Positions 24,208-38,255 of a stretch of DNA of 64,000 nt are shown here, in pieces. Every line of letters begins with the position of its first letter. Position 1 is the first letter of the stretch. The translations under genes were made by a program, and so were the position numbers. This DNA comes from Rachycentron canadum. Lineage: Eukaryota > Chordata > Actinopteri > Carangiformes > Rachycentridae. The notes under the pieces were generated by a model that was not told where the DNA came from, ran no database searches, and saw nothing but the letters and a program-made list of their open reading frames with translations. The DNA is taken from assembly GCA_038496675.1 (NCBI GenBank), contig CM076667.1, positions 16,114,479 through 16,178,478 of the forward strand, read 5' to 3'.

Positions 24208-27200
24208 CTGTGCTTCTGATGGTTGAGGGAGGGAGTGGGGCAGGGTGGGGAGGGGAGGGAGGGGCACATGAGGCAGGCTGTTACATCTTCTGTCAGATGT
24301 CCTCCATGTATCTCAAGCCATGTGTCAAGGGCAGTTGTGTCTGTGTGAGTGTGAAGAGTATCTCTCTCTGCGTTTCTGCCCTCCAGACTTGACTTCTTTT
24401 CAGCTTAGCTCCACTTTGCCCAAAAATTTTCAGTTTGCATGGGAAGGAATACAAATCGTCTGCAACACAATTCTTGGTGGAGATGTTGGAGTTCACTGCT
24501 GTACTTCTCTTGAATTACACATAACTACAGAATATAATCTGTTCCAGACACTAAAGTTACCACCAAAGATACAGTAGCTACACATTTAAAATGGACAAAG
24601 CTGGGCCTTCATACTTTTTTTCTTTTTTTTTGTTTCTGATTTGGACAATCGACTGGATCACACTTTCAGTCTGTCCTGGAGATGTGATTTCATCTGTCAG
24701 AAAAGGACCTAATGAGACTCCTCTATCGATGATGAAATAATGTGACAGAGTTGTCACACCACCACCACCACTTCCACCCCTCCCACACCCCACCGTCCCC
24801 ATCTCCCACCAGCAGCTCCACTTGCGTTAAGTAGAGCAAAGGCAGTTTGGACCATTGCCAGGATAATCGCCAGTTGGTGTGATGTAAAGACAAGCGTTCA
24901 CTGACACACACACACAGAGAAACAAACAAAGTGACATCTGCGCACATACAAATGCTGACGCACTGAGAAAACCCTAACAGTCACAAATAAATGACACCTT
25001 ATTATCCACATTCCTGTGTGCAATAAGCTTTAACAGGAGGAGGAGGAGGAGGAGGGGTTGTTGCAAAATGGCAGATGTGTTTGTTCTTATCGTGAAGAAG
25101 CAGAATATTTAGAGCAACAGGCTTTGGTGAATGGCGTGTAGCAATATTGGATCTAATGTGCACGGTCGACTGATATGACTGCGGCAGCGTACCCAGTCTG
25201 AGGAACAGTGAAATTAACGTCTGTCAAGTGTCATGGCAGCCACATTGAAATAATTAGAGAACTTGTAATATCTTGCTCTCTCCCTCTTCCTTCCTCTCGC
25301 ATGCACACGGACACATCTGTGCAGGGATGAGTGACATGGGTTCATGTGTTCACATAGGCCAGCAGTCACATTTCTCTTAATCAGTCATTCTCTTTATTTC
25401 CTGGTTTAAATGAAATATAAATGTCTAAGTGGGAATTTTAAAGCAACATGATGTCAGAACAAGTCAAAGATTTCTGCTGTAGGTACAACACTATTTATAG
25501 CAGGGAGGAAAGTCAATGGTGATAACCTGATTATCAATGGCCGTCATGACTGTTTCTCAGAGGAGGCACTTGTTTTAAAATGCTTTTTATTTTTTTATTT
25601 TTTGCAACCAACCATTTGGTGTTTGTTTTTATGCCCGGCTCCCCGGCACTAAGCTCCCTCACCGTGCCATGTTCATCCGTCCAGCCGCCCTAATCGCCCG
25701 CTTTTTGAAGTGTATCATTGTTGACTTGCGTGAGACAGCTCACTGGGTTTAACAGGTCACACAGAGGGACGTGATCTCAAACCGATGCCATGCCTTTATC
25801 TCTGCTGCCGGGTGCCTGAAGGGGCCCGGGGATTATGAGCTGATCCCCCTTGGAGTTTGGTCCATGGAGCTGCAGAGAAAGGCACGGAGGCAGGCCAGCA
25901 GCCTGAAAGTCACACTTGAGTGTTTACACAGAGAGAGAGAGATGCTCCAGTTGTGTGGTGGTCTGTCGTAGTCATATATAATAAAATGGCTGTTCAGTGA
26001 ACTCTAGTCTGTCTATTAAAGAGTAGATGGATGGAAGGAGGGTGTGTTTGGTCAGTGAGAATGAACCAGGAAAGTGAAAAATGACCACAACATAGAAGTG
26101 AGAACAGACAATCAGTGATTATTTTTATAACTGATTATTAATTTATGTCATTTTTTTAAAGCAGCTCCAGCCTCAAAAATGGAAACATTTGCTGGTTTTC
26201 TATGATATTACTTCTATGAACTAAATGTCTTCCGGACTGTTATTTGGACAGAATTAGTAATTTGAATATGTCAGAGTGGGTTTTGGGAAATTCTAAATTA
26301 TTTTTGTTTTTATGGACCCAATGAATTAGGTAAATAATCGGTAGAATATATGGATAAGAATTACAATTTGCAGTCCTGCACAGAAGTTCAATTAAAGCTA
26401 CAAAGACAGATTAATTCTGAGGTTTCTTCTGCTTTTAGTTTTGAATTGATGAATCAATCAGATAGTCAGTTGAAAGAAACTTTGCCAAAAGCAATTTTGA
26501 TATTTCATCAGTCATTCGGTTACCAAGCCAAAATGCCAAACATTTCCAGCTTCACAAATTTGGACACATGTTGCTTCTCTCTCTCTGAGTTTCTAACAGC
26601 CAGTTCAACAAAAGGGGCTATTTTGAAGACATCACCTTGGCTCTGCTAATTTGTGATCAGAATTTGGTCCATTTTGCTTCTCCTTTGTGCTGTGTTTTAT
26701 ACAGGGATCATTTGAAATAAAGGTGTGGAGTTTGCAGCTGTTACAGGTTGGTGTGAAGCCAGTTGTATTTCGTGAATTCACAATTTACAGTTCAACACAA
26801 ATGCACCAGTCTGTTGAAGCTTGTGTCAACGTGAACATTTCAGGATTTTTTTTTTTACATTTTTACAATTATAATTTCAGTTTTACACTCAGTTATGTAT
26901 CACATTGCTAATTGTAAATCATGATGCACAACATTAACGATGCATTCATGTGACGTCTTTGCTTCTGATAACAGAACCTTGGCATAGGGGAGATGATGCA
27001 GGTGAAATCATCAAGAATTGAAATTTACGACTGCAACTAATGTACTGACCTTCCAATTAATTAATTTTGGCTATGAAATGTTAAAATAGTCAGCGCTTCA
27101 AATGATAATTTTCCTGAACCCAAAATTGCCTATTTTATCCAATCAACAGTTTAAAACTGGAAGCATCTATCATCATTTCTTGGTAGCTGGAACCCATTGA

Positions 27201-30200
27201 CTTCACATCTGATCTTTTCACATCTTAGTTTGAGTATAAAATTGTTTTGTGGAAAAAAGACTGAGACATTGCTTGTAAGTGTAGGGTAAAATGAAAGATT
27301 ACATCTCACAGTATACAGTGTCATTGTATCTCTCTGCCATACGTTCAGTTGAATAAAATGTTCTCTTGGTGAGAAAGAACAAGTGTCAGCTAAAATATTT
27401 GGATGCAAACTGAAAAGTATAGAGATCCACCTCATCACACCTTAGATTCCTCCGAATTGCCCAGTTTGATGTTTGATCTTCAAAGGTTCCTAGAACAACA
27501 CCTTTGATATGCAGATAATCCCCACCCCTCCCATCACCCCATCTCCCCATCTCTTTTTCCATGCAATTAGACAACAGCGGTCCACTGAGTTAGCCTGTTG
27601 CGACTCCTGTTGTTGAGGTGTCCGTAAACAAGCAGCTCTTCTGCAGCAAGTCCCAGCATGTGATACAGGGAAAACTAAATGCGTCTTTAACTTTGAAGGG
27701 ACTGCAGTGCTTTCAGACCTTGATTGAGGGCTCCTCAGGTACAGAAAAGTAAGAACAAGGCTAATGTTCTTGGAGTGACGTGGAGTGAAGTGAATGAAAT
27801 GTGAGGTCTGATTCAGCAAGGAGCAGGAAGGCCTTTGTGAAAATGAAAACCTGTCGGGGCACAGTAAGAGTCCGCTGCAATGGCATATTTGATTGTAATT
27901 CACTCTGAGATTTTGTGGAAATCTGTCAATTAAGTTGTCAGCCTATACCTGCAATATGGCCTTTATCAGTCTGAGGAAATATATCAGCGGTGGTAAGATG
28001 AAAGGCATATTTGGCGTTTTATGAGGCCCACACCTGCCAGGGCCTCGTCTGCAGGACATGATGTACGGTGTTTGGTATTAGATGCGGCAATTCCTTCATC
28101 TCAGACCTTCTGCCTTCCTCGCAGACCTGTCCTGATTCCCAATTCAGTGAGGAGTTCACGTCAAAGGCAACCAAGATGAAGCTAGAGCAGAGATTTATTT
28201 CCCCACATCCCTACCTGTCCCTTCTGCACGTCCATCACCTGCATGATTCAGCTCCTTCGTTCTCCTCTTGTCTCTTTTCTTATGTCTCTCCTGCTGAGGA
28301 ACAATTTGCATGATTAGTTACTTTGTTCAATTAATTAAGACATTGGGGAGATTGGCGCCAGTTGGAGTTTTTCATTCCATGAGGAGATGATCGGCAGCTC
28401 CCTCTGCGTCGCGCTTGCTCATTCTCTTTTTTCCGTCTTTAATGTTTAAAAAAATGTTTATTAAATGTCTTTAATGTTTATCTCATCAAATAGGCAGTTG
28501 GTGTTTACAATGAGACGAGAATGAAATGAAAGAAACGCAAGGGAAAAACTGACAAATATGTTGTTGAGCCATCAGCTCTGGTCTGTGGGGAATTTTCCCC
28601 TGTTTTTGGAAAAGAAAAGAGCACATTTCTCATTCCTTGAAGGTCCTCGCTGATACGACTGAAAGGGAGTTTATTGCAGTCACCTGGACGCTGTGCTGCT
28701 TGTGTGCGATATGACTCGAAAGGAGACACCACAGCTTTTTATGTAATCAGGTGGAGAAAGGACTGTTTGTACTTTGATGGTGGCAGGAAATTCTAGGTTA
28801 AAAAGGCTGGCCTCTGAATTAAATATCACAGGTTTTAACCCTTTTGGCGTGGCTGGATCACAAAGCTTTATGTGAGATTTTTAACATCATCAACGTAGAA
28901 ACATGTGATACCACAACGATGGTATAGGTTGTGGTAAAGGTTTATGTCATGGCCATCCGTTTAATATACAGTAATTATATCAGCTCTGTGTCTGAGAAAC
29001 CAAGTTTTCGTTTAGTTAGTTTGGCTGGGTGGATCCAAATACTACAATATCCATGAGCCTTGTCCACTGTTACTTTACAGAAGAAGTGAGTCAGAGGAAC
29101 CAGTTAGAGCTGTAGTGAATTAAGCTTTGATGCAGCAGCTGGGACCAAAACACTGTGCCATTGTTGCTGAATTCTTCCAAAACTCCCCCAGAATCGTTAA
29201 GTAAATTCATTAAAGCTGCAGATTGTGTTTGAATTTTTTTTATTTTTTTTTTGAGGCACAACAACAGCTTTGCTCTAGGGATGTTAATGTCAGTCTGTTG
29301 GTCCTCCACTTGGCCCAGACTGGTCTTGATTATGGGATGGAACAATTATGAATATCCATCCCTGAGTCTGAGAGAATTTATCATCGTAACTTTAAATATC
29401 TTTTGACGTTATCTCAAGCATCAGCATAAGGTTGAACTATTGGAACTATTGCCATGATACTCGTGTGCATATATTCCAATTCCTCCAGGGATGATTTGAA
29501 CACTTTGGTTGGTCCCCTTGAACAATTTGGTTCATGACCAAGTTAGCAACTAATGACGTCCCCCATTAGCCTCAGCTGTGGGCCTATTTTGTTTTTTGTG
29601 GTGGTTTGCAAATGATAGCATGTTAAACTAAGATGGTAATCGTTGTAAATATAACATCATCGCACTGGCTCTGGCACTTTTCACTGTTCTGCTGTTAAAG
29701 CCCATTGAAGCCCTGGAAGTGCTTCAACTGCCAGTCACCTAACACCATCAATAAGTAAATGAACAGGATATATAGTTCTGGATCCCTGCAATATTTTCCA
29801 GCTTACGCACACAACTTTCATGTTATCTCCAAAATGTTAAAAAATAATCAGCTGTTAGTCCTAAAACACTGCACTGTCTTATTATCAGTGTCTCCTCTCA
29901 CAGATATATCTTGTCAACCTGAAAAGAAGAACAGATCTACTGCAACAGCTAGTAATTGGTACATATTTTGGAAACCATGTGTCCCTAAAGAAAAGACTGA
30001 ATCCCTGCCCGTTTATTTTGAGTCTCTATATGAGGGCCCAGGCGTATTAAAGGTGATAACTACTGCACAACAATTGTTTTGTCAATTATAGTTTGTGTGA
30101 TACACCCCAGCAGGCGTCCAGACAGGTCATTTGCAGCTGTAAAAAAGCTGCAAAGCCAACTCCGGGTTGGTTGCTATGTTTTCTGTTGCTGAGAAAATTT

Positions 30201-32675
30201 GACATAGCAGCAAGGTAGTTTGACATGCAAATTACTGCTTTTGCTGTTTGCAGCCATACAGCTGGTGTAATTCAAAATGAGGGCATGAGTCACTGAGGGT
30301 TTTGATTTCTGCTCTAGATGTAAATGTTACTGATCCTGGTTTTTACACAGTAATGCATCTTTGAATGTTTGTTTCTCTTGATCATCACTGAAGGCATTGA
30401 TGGACGTAGCTTGCTATGTGTTTAGACAATAGTCTGTGGCAGATTTAGCCATCGAAAGCTGCGGGATTGAATTGTCCCTATTTCAACATGAGTTATGGCT
30501 GATGAGAACACCAGCTTGTTGAAGAAATTTTTTTTTTCCTTCTGTCCATCTTCCAACCCTCTGCCTATGCAACACAAAGAGGTTTTTTGGCTCACCAAGA
30601 CACAATCTATCCTTCTCTCTTTCTTCCTGACCTTGTGTTGACCCCTGCTACCCATGCCTGATAGCACTCCTCTGAAGCCTAGGGCTATTAGCTGGTTTTC
30701 CCTCCTCTGTCTGAGAGGGGAAGAAGAAGGTAGACCATCTCTTTCAGGAATAAACAGAGAGACAGAAAGATTAGAGTCTGATTTGTTGTGACTTTAGCAG
30801 GTTTTGTGCCTGCCTCAGTAGTTCATTCATATTCCTTCCAGGAATATGAGGGTCTTCCTGTTCCCTCTCTCCATATGTTTTTGGGGTCCTGTTGATTTTC
30901 AAAGGAGTGCTTTCTCATCCCAGTAATTTCCCATCAATATGTTGCCATATGGTTCAGTTTGCAACCTTGATTTATTCAAAGCCTCGACTTCCATTGCTCT
31001 GCTGTTATTCATCCCTTACTAATGAAAGGAGGGGAGGAATAAGACTTGCAAAGCTTTCATGGGCGGCACAGGTGTCAAATAGAAAAGGCCCCACAGGTGA
31101 TGCTCAGCAGTGAAATGTCTCATAATGAGCTTCCTCGGCACGCACGGAGACACAAGAAGAAATATGGGATGTGAGGGAGAGTGACGGATGGCGAGGTGGG
31201 GTTAGATATCGTCTTGTGTGAGGGAAACGAAGGTGATAGAGGGAGGGGATGTGGGGGGGCTGGAGATAGAGAAACAGACGTTGAGGGATCGGGTTAGGCC
31301 GAGGGCAGAACAGGAAGCATGAGCAAGCATGAGTCTGAGGGAGACAGAGATGTAAGGCAACAAATGAGACCAATAAAACACATGGGCAGGTTCCTTCGGG
31401 GAGTCACGGATCCTTGTTTTTTTGACAGAGGAAGCACAGGTTTGTCTTCAGTGATTACTTATTCCTCCGTGCTTCTGTCTTTCCACCACAATTTAGCTCC
31501 AGAACAATTTATTTCCCCTCCCAATTCCTCAGCCGATAACAATGTTACCTTAAATATTTGTCCTGGGTTGTGTTTGTTTCACTATCTATAGACAGGCCAG
31601 ACAGACAGCCCTGTATCTCTGCAAGTGAGAAAATAGGAGCTCAAAAGTACAAATATATCTATAAATAATTTCAGGGCTGCAAAATTCAAAATGGCATCAA
31701 GTGTATGTTCATGCAGCTACAAGGTCAAGCCCTTTATTTTTTGTTTTATTCGTTGCCCAGACAGAGCGACACAACAGACCTCAAGAGCCTTCCGTAACTT
31801 GTTCAGCACCACGGAGAGTTCCAGCTCTATGTTGAGCAAACAGGAATCAATGGTAACAAACAAACCAATGGGAAACAGATGAATAACTTATTAACACTAA
31901 ATAAAGTAAACAATTTCAGTCCCTGATCCACATGCCAAACTTAATCCGGTGACGCGCAGATGCAAAGTGTTGAAAGCTGCGTCACAGATGAACCTTAACA
32001 GTTAGTTAAGCATTAGATTCTGTTAGGCCTTTTTTCACACAAACAGAAGTGAGGATAATATGCAACATGCTTTACTTGTGCTTTTAGAACCTCATCTAAA
32101 GTAGTGTTTTTCAAGGGGCTATATTCCAAAGCTGCAAATACAGAACTTCTACAAACCAGAGTTTTAAAATTAGTGCAGTGAACAGTGCACTGAAGCAGTG
32201 AATGTCAGCAGGTGCTATTTTACAAAGCAAATGCCATGTGTTCATAGAGGGTGGCTGTTGTTCAGGCCATCCTCACCTATAGCTAAAGAGCAAACGAGAT
32301 GAATCAGGATTTATGTGGCTTACCACCTCGACTGAACAATCTCCTGAGAGAAAACCCTGAACTACAATCCAAAGGTCCACAGCTGTCACATGTGTGCATG
32401 TGTATTATCCCGACAGAAGTCATAGTGGACTGAAGCACTCGAGGCAAAACACCTCAGATTCAGATTGAACAACAAGACAAACCAGCATAGATTTGCCTGT
32501 GTATGAACCAGAGTAACAATGTGAGTCAGAGAGATGATATGTCTTTGTTCTGTTGGGTTGTTGCAGGCTAATTAAAGGTTTGGTCCTCCTGTCTCTTAAG
32601 TAAACCTCCAGGTTAATGAGCAAAATAATAATTATCTCATCATTCAGCCTCATGGTCAATCCCAGAACGATCTGT

Positions 32676-32719
<44 letters not shown>

Positions 32720-35700
32720 CATTTGGTCATGCAACTCTGCCTAAAAAGTCTATGTTTTAGCACATCTAAGAAGGTAGTATACAAACAGACCAGGGTATAA
32801 TCCTTTTTCTCGTGAGAGCAGCCACTGGGAGAAGAAGGCAAGAGTTTGCCAGCATCTTATTTTTACCCCAGTGCAATTGGACTCCTAGGGATTGGGGCGC
32901 TTCCACTTGTGTGGTGTTTTTTTTTTTTGTTGTTTTTTTNNNNNNNNNNNNNNNNNNNNNNNNNNNNNNNNNNNNNNNNNNNNNNNNNNNNNNNNNNNNN
33001 NNNNNNNNNNNNNNNNNNNNNNNNNNNNNNNNNNNNNNNNNNNNNNNNNNNNNNNNNNNNNNNNNNNNNNNNNNNNNNNNNNNNNNNNNNNNNNNNNNNN
33101 NNNNNNNNNNNNNNNNNNNNNNNNNNNNNNNNNNNNNNNNNNNNNNNNNNNNNNNNNNNNNNNNNNNNNNNNNNNNNNNNNNNNNNNNNNNNNNNNNNNN
33201 NNNNNNNNNNNNNNNNNNNNNNNNNNNNNNNNNNNNNNNNNNNNNNNNNNNNNNNNNNNNNNNNNNNNNNNNNNNNNNNNNNNNNNNNNNNNNNNNNNNN
33301 NNNNNNNNNAAAAAAAAAAAAAAAAAAACAATTTGTCAGAGAGTGCCTTTAAAGTGATCTGTGGACCTATGAGACACTTAGCAGAAGCACTTATTCAGAG
33401 TGACTTCACAACACTGAGGAGGTTTGGTTTTATTCTCTCAAGGGCACCTTGTTGATTGGTGCATTGTTCTCGGCCTTAAACATTTATCCTGCTAGTTAGG
33501 AAATTGCCTTTCTGAGTATCTCACTTCTTATAATCATGCAGATGCTTAGATGGGTGGAAAAGAATGTGTGATTCTAAGACAGTATAAAAAAAGATGATGG
33601 GATTTTTACTGCCTTTGGTCCGATTATGCAAAAACGTTCTTAGTGTCTGCATCCATAAAGGTTCCTGGACTGTTTTCCACACTGTTTGAGTGTTTTATTT
33701 TGGACCAGGTTGCTTATTTTGACCCACTGGCTCCTCTCCCAGTAGCCACTCAGACTGTGTACAAAAAAGGACCTTGCAACACCCTTGGCAAATGCACAGA
33801 TAGCGAGTTGAAAAATTCTGCATCACTGGCTCAATCACAAAACTGTACAGCTGATGGTGATGATTTTTTTTTTTTTTTTTTTTTTTTTATACACAAAAAA
33901 TTTGAATCACCTGCTATAAATCAGAGCTCTCCCAACATCCATCTTTTGTTGGAGTTTCTTCATATGTTTATTCCTTTTCATTGTTTTTACATTTTCAAGG
34001 ATTCTCTCCTGCTTTGCAACAAGAAATTAATTTAGTCATCTTTCCAGTGCACAATAACAAGGTCTCCAGTCTTGCCTCAGAAAATTGGCTCTTGCAGTGC
34101 ACCTCAACATGAGAGAATATGTCCTATAGTACTGTAGCTTTGTGTCTTGCATATTTAAATGTTACATGAAAAATGTCAAAGTTCAGTTCAAGAACTTACA
34201 TATTATATGTATAATATTACTATAAAGTGGTACTTTTATCCTGCCTTGTGTTCAGGCACTGATGCCAGCTTGTGCAGTACTACTACTACATGTGAGGATT
34301 TCTGAAGAGGGAACCTTGTTTTATTTTCAATGACACGGTTCTTGGGTTTTGAATTATTGGAGGTTACATCACAGTGTAGAAAACGTTGGTGCTGATATGT
34401 ATTGAATTAAATTCTACAACACTCCTCATAATGCAAGTTGATGTTCAATAGACAATTTATTCATGAATAAATATAAATGGTAACATTTACTTTAACCTCC
34501 TATTTTGCATTGATAAGTAGTAACCTACAGAATTAACAATCTACAAATTATTTATTACTACCTCTAACAGAGCTGTAATTGTACTTAAAGTATATGGACC
34601 CACATCATTTGTTAAATGTTAATGCGCTCAAAGCTCAAAAGGCTCATTCTTATATAATCAATAAATCTATCAAAGAAACATTTAGATGGAAAATGCAAGT
34701 ATACAACATTTTAAAAACTATATTCATGTTGCTCACATATAGTGAAGCCATTTTCGGAACGATTCAAAGAAGGTCAGTGAAGGTTTTTTTAGACAACTTG
34801 AATCACATTAATTTTCTTTTTCCATGACAAACATTGAAATTACCTCATGGAAATTTCTAAGAAGGGAATTTAAAATTCAGATGGTTTTTAAAAAGCAAAA
34901 TACTTATTTGAATTTCAATAGTAGATTTTCAGTAGTGGTGTAGTCACAAATTGGCATTCACTTGCTTATAATATTCAAATTGGTGCGACCTTTGTCTTTT
35001 GGTGGTGGGAGGGTAAAATGAGGTCTCACTATTAAGTCTTTATTTATGCATGTTCACTGTTGAGGAAGGATGACAGACAGGTGATTTATCTGTGTGTGTG
35101 TGTGTGTGTTTTTGTTTTTTTGCAGACATAAACATGGCGGGTGAGCCCAAGCCATACAGGCCCAAAGCAGGCTCCAAACGGCCGCTCTCAGCCGTTTACA
35201 GGTAAGATTTGTCCTCCTTACAGCAAACCACTCCACATGCAAAAGGTACAGCTCTTGTCATAAATATTAACTATCTTTCAAATCCTGCTGCTTCCGCTGA
35301 TGTAAACGCAGAGTAATATTTAGAATGTGAGGATTCTTATTATGTTCTTCCTTTTTTTTTTCCCAACTTCCTTTTGAACCTTGAATTTCTAATTGAGTTT
35401 TAAATGCTCTCCACATTTCCCAGCCTTGACTGGAGTTTGTACCGCACAGGCCTGTAAAGCTCAAAGGAGCTGCTGTTGTTATAAGCATCATTAAGCATGA
35501 CCCTGATTTTCTGGCCCGTACACATCTCCTGGTCACAAACAGTTTAAAGCAGCAATGTTTACTGAAGTCTAATGTGACAGAGAGCCAGATGTGTTTTTCT
35601 TTTCACTGGGACACTTTTCTGTGTCGTCTGATAGTTTGTTCATTGGCAAAGTTTCTATTACCACCAATTTGCTCCTTTTCGGAATTGTTGGTTTGTTGCA

Positions 35701-38224
35701 TTGCACATCTTATTTTACTAATTTATTAGTTTGTGCATTGTGTTATTATAAACCCTCATTTGCATTTTATAACTGCAACTGAAAACAGCCAGGATGTAAT
35801 GTGGTAATTATGGAACAGGAACAGGAGAGGCAAAAACCAACACCGCACTACACTCTAAATTGAAATAGTAATACATTAATCCTAATTAAAATTCCTGTGA
35901 GAATAGCAACATTTCAAAACAGCTCCTTCTTTTCTCCTCGTCTCTTCATTTTATTTCACTCTCTGAATCCTAAATTACTTGCCATCTTGAGCGTGTACTT
36001 AACATTGATTTTCCTCTCCAGGGGCTAAGAAAAGAGTTTTGTTTTGTTTTGTTTTTTTTATTCTTTCATTCTCTAACTGTGTTTTCCCTCTGAAACTTTT
36101 TTCTTTGTTGATCTGTGGTCTTTGCATGCCAGCAAAGACTTAGGCTCCCTGCTTAACCTGTGGTGAGCATATACCAAAGCGTGTCCATTCAAGTCACAGC
36201 AGCTTGAATTTATCTGCTTACTTTTGACAGATCTAAAATGGCTTCTCTTAAAACATCTTTTATCTGCCTGTCACTGTTTGACGTCCTTCCTCTTCTGTCT
36301 CTGTTTGTTTCTCTCATAGTGGATATGAATTTGATTACGAGTACTACAGGGATGATTTCTACAGCAGGTATGTACCATCCACATTGTTATCAAATTTGAG
36401 ATTTAACAAGAAACAATTGACCTTAAGCTTAGCTAAGCCGCATCTCTATTAATTACTGTTTCTAACTCTGTCAGGCTGTGCATTCTCCGGCGTCACATAA
36501 AATGCAGTTTACAGTGATAACAGTGGCAGCTTTATCACTTCAAAGTCACTGGCAGATTTAATCAGATGTAGCTAGTTAATTAAGCTAATATCTGTGAGTT
36601 GATTGAAAACAGTAGCTACACAGTTAGTTAGTCCACGTGTTAGAAACATAAGGAAAAATGTAAACATAAGCTGTGTGGATATTTAGTTTACATACTCGAA
36701 TGAGCATATTGTTATGTATTGTTATGTATTATTCCTATTTCTAAAAATGTCTTTTCACTATTCAAGTAAAAAGAAGAAAAAGGCTTTTAGGATATAGCAT
36801 TAGGCCAGATAACATTGCCAAATATTGTTGGAGTGTAAACTTAGCTAAATCCAATTAAAATCAACACAGCTGCAAAAGTTATCTTAAACTTTGATACCAT
36901 CCAGGACCAGTTTAAACTCAGAGAGGAAATACTTCATAGTGGCTACGCAAGTTGTGAACAGGGCTGTTTTTCTTAATGAAAGGTATCTACACTCTACGGT
37001 AATCTAATGTACTTAGATTGCAACACAGTTTGCAATTACGTGATATTTAGCTGGACATGCTAATGGATTTATCATACATTACCAACAAATGTATTCTGTA
37101 TACTACTGTGTTTTTGGTTTTGAAAAATAATCACACACTTGTAACAGCCATGTACACTGCTTCAACATGGAGAAATCAAAGCTTGAAAGGCCTGTCATGC
37201 CTGATTATAGTTACTAAGCTATGATTGGACTGTACCTTTTGATAAAGGGGTTCATGGAACGGTCAGTAGATTTTCCTCTTAAGATTTTGACTGTCTCTTC
37301 CTCATTAAACGTCCTCCTTGTCAGATACGATTCAGTCACCTTCCTGCAGAGGCACCTTCAAGTAGTCAACTTGTCAAAATGGCTGAACACACCAAGCATG
37401 CTACTCGAACACACTGATGTAAGGAACACTTGTTGTCTCTCATTCATCTGCCAGTGATCAGAGTGATTATCTGCGGAGACATTTTCTAAATGTCAAAGCT
37501 TGTTGAGAGCCGTGACAAGATGTCTGCTGTCACAGTCAAAGCTTGACACCTTCATTTGACATTTAGCACCCTCTTCTTTTTATCCTCCTCACTTTTAAAA
37601 AGGATGTATGTGGGGATTATTTTCATGCATGTGATGGACTGGATAGTTGTACAGAAAGAGGCATATTGGTAGTTGAACTGTAATGTCGACCTTTTGTTTT
37701 ATGTATGCTGTTTGAGAGAAAGAACCCAAGAGAAAGCAATAAAAAATCTATCTTGAAATACAATACTGGGAACAGATAATAGGCTTTAGAAAGAGGTCAT
37801 CGTGAAATAAACAAAAAAAAACTTTTCATTCTTATGGATGGACATTCTCTGAATGCTATAAACCCTTTTATTGAAGTCAGTGATTTATAGAAAGAGCATA
37901 AGAGGTGAAGTGTAATATTATAGTTTTTTCTTTTCTTGAGGCTTTTTGACTACCATGGCAGAGTGGCCCCCCCACCAAGGGCCGTGATCCCCCTCAAACG
38001 CTCCAGGGTGCTCGCTCCCTCCTCCCGCCGTGGGAAGACCTCTTTCCCCATCAAAACATCTTCCTCCTCCTCCTCTTCATCATCCAGACCTCCCACAACA
38101 TCCTCCTCCTCCGGGCTCAAACGTACGTACAATAAGGTGCTTTTTTGCCTGTCTTGTTTACTTGGCTGTAGGCTTTTTTTTTTCCTAAAGAACGCAGACT
38201 AATTACGCTAATGGCATTCTGTCC

Positions 38225-38255
<31 letters not shown>

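Larger units (their letters stand above)
21143..35125 (+). other. ralyl: First RALYL intron (alternative transcript)
   Basis: 14 kb of non-coding sequence from the donor at 21143 to the acceptor at 35125. It holds microsatellites, one dispersed repeat (29395-29665) and the assembly gap. I looked for the family's RRM exon (conserved KGYAFVQY-type core) and found none. The intron ends carry complementary AC and GT repeats. Confidence 0.6.

Noticed and set aside
27490..27903. 137-codon minus-strand frame in the first RALYL intron
   Set aside because: No recognisable domain, unremarkable start context and no supporting splice sites; treated as chance.
32812..33455. Long frames crossing the N gap
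   Set aside because: They are open only because Ns contain no stop codons.
38123..38130. Alternative donor at 38127 (gtac) four bases after the chosen one
   Set aside because: It would shift the frame into the next exon and break the conserved Lys-Leu-Lys zipper start.
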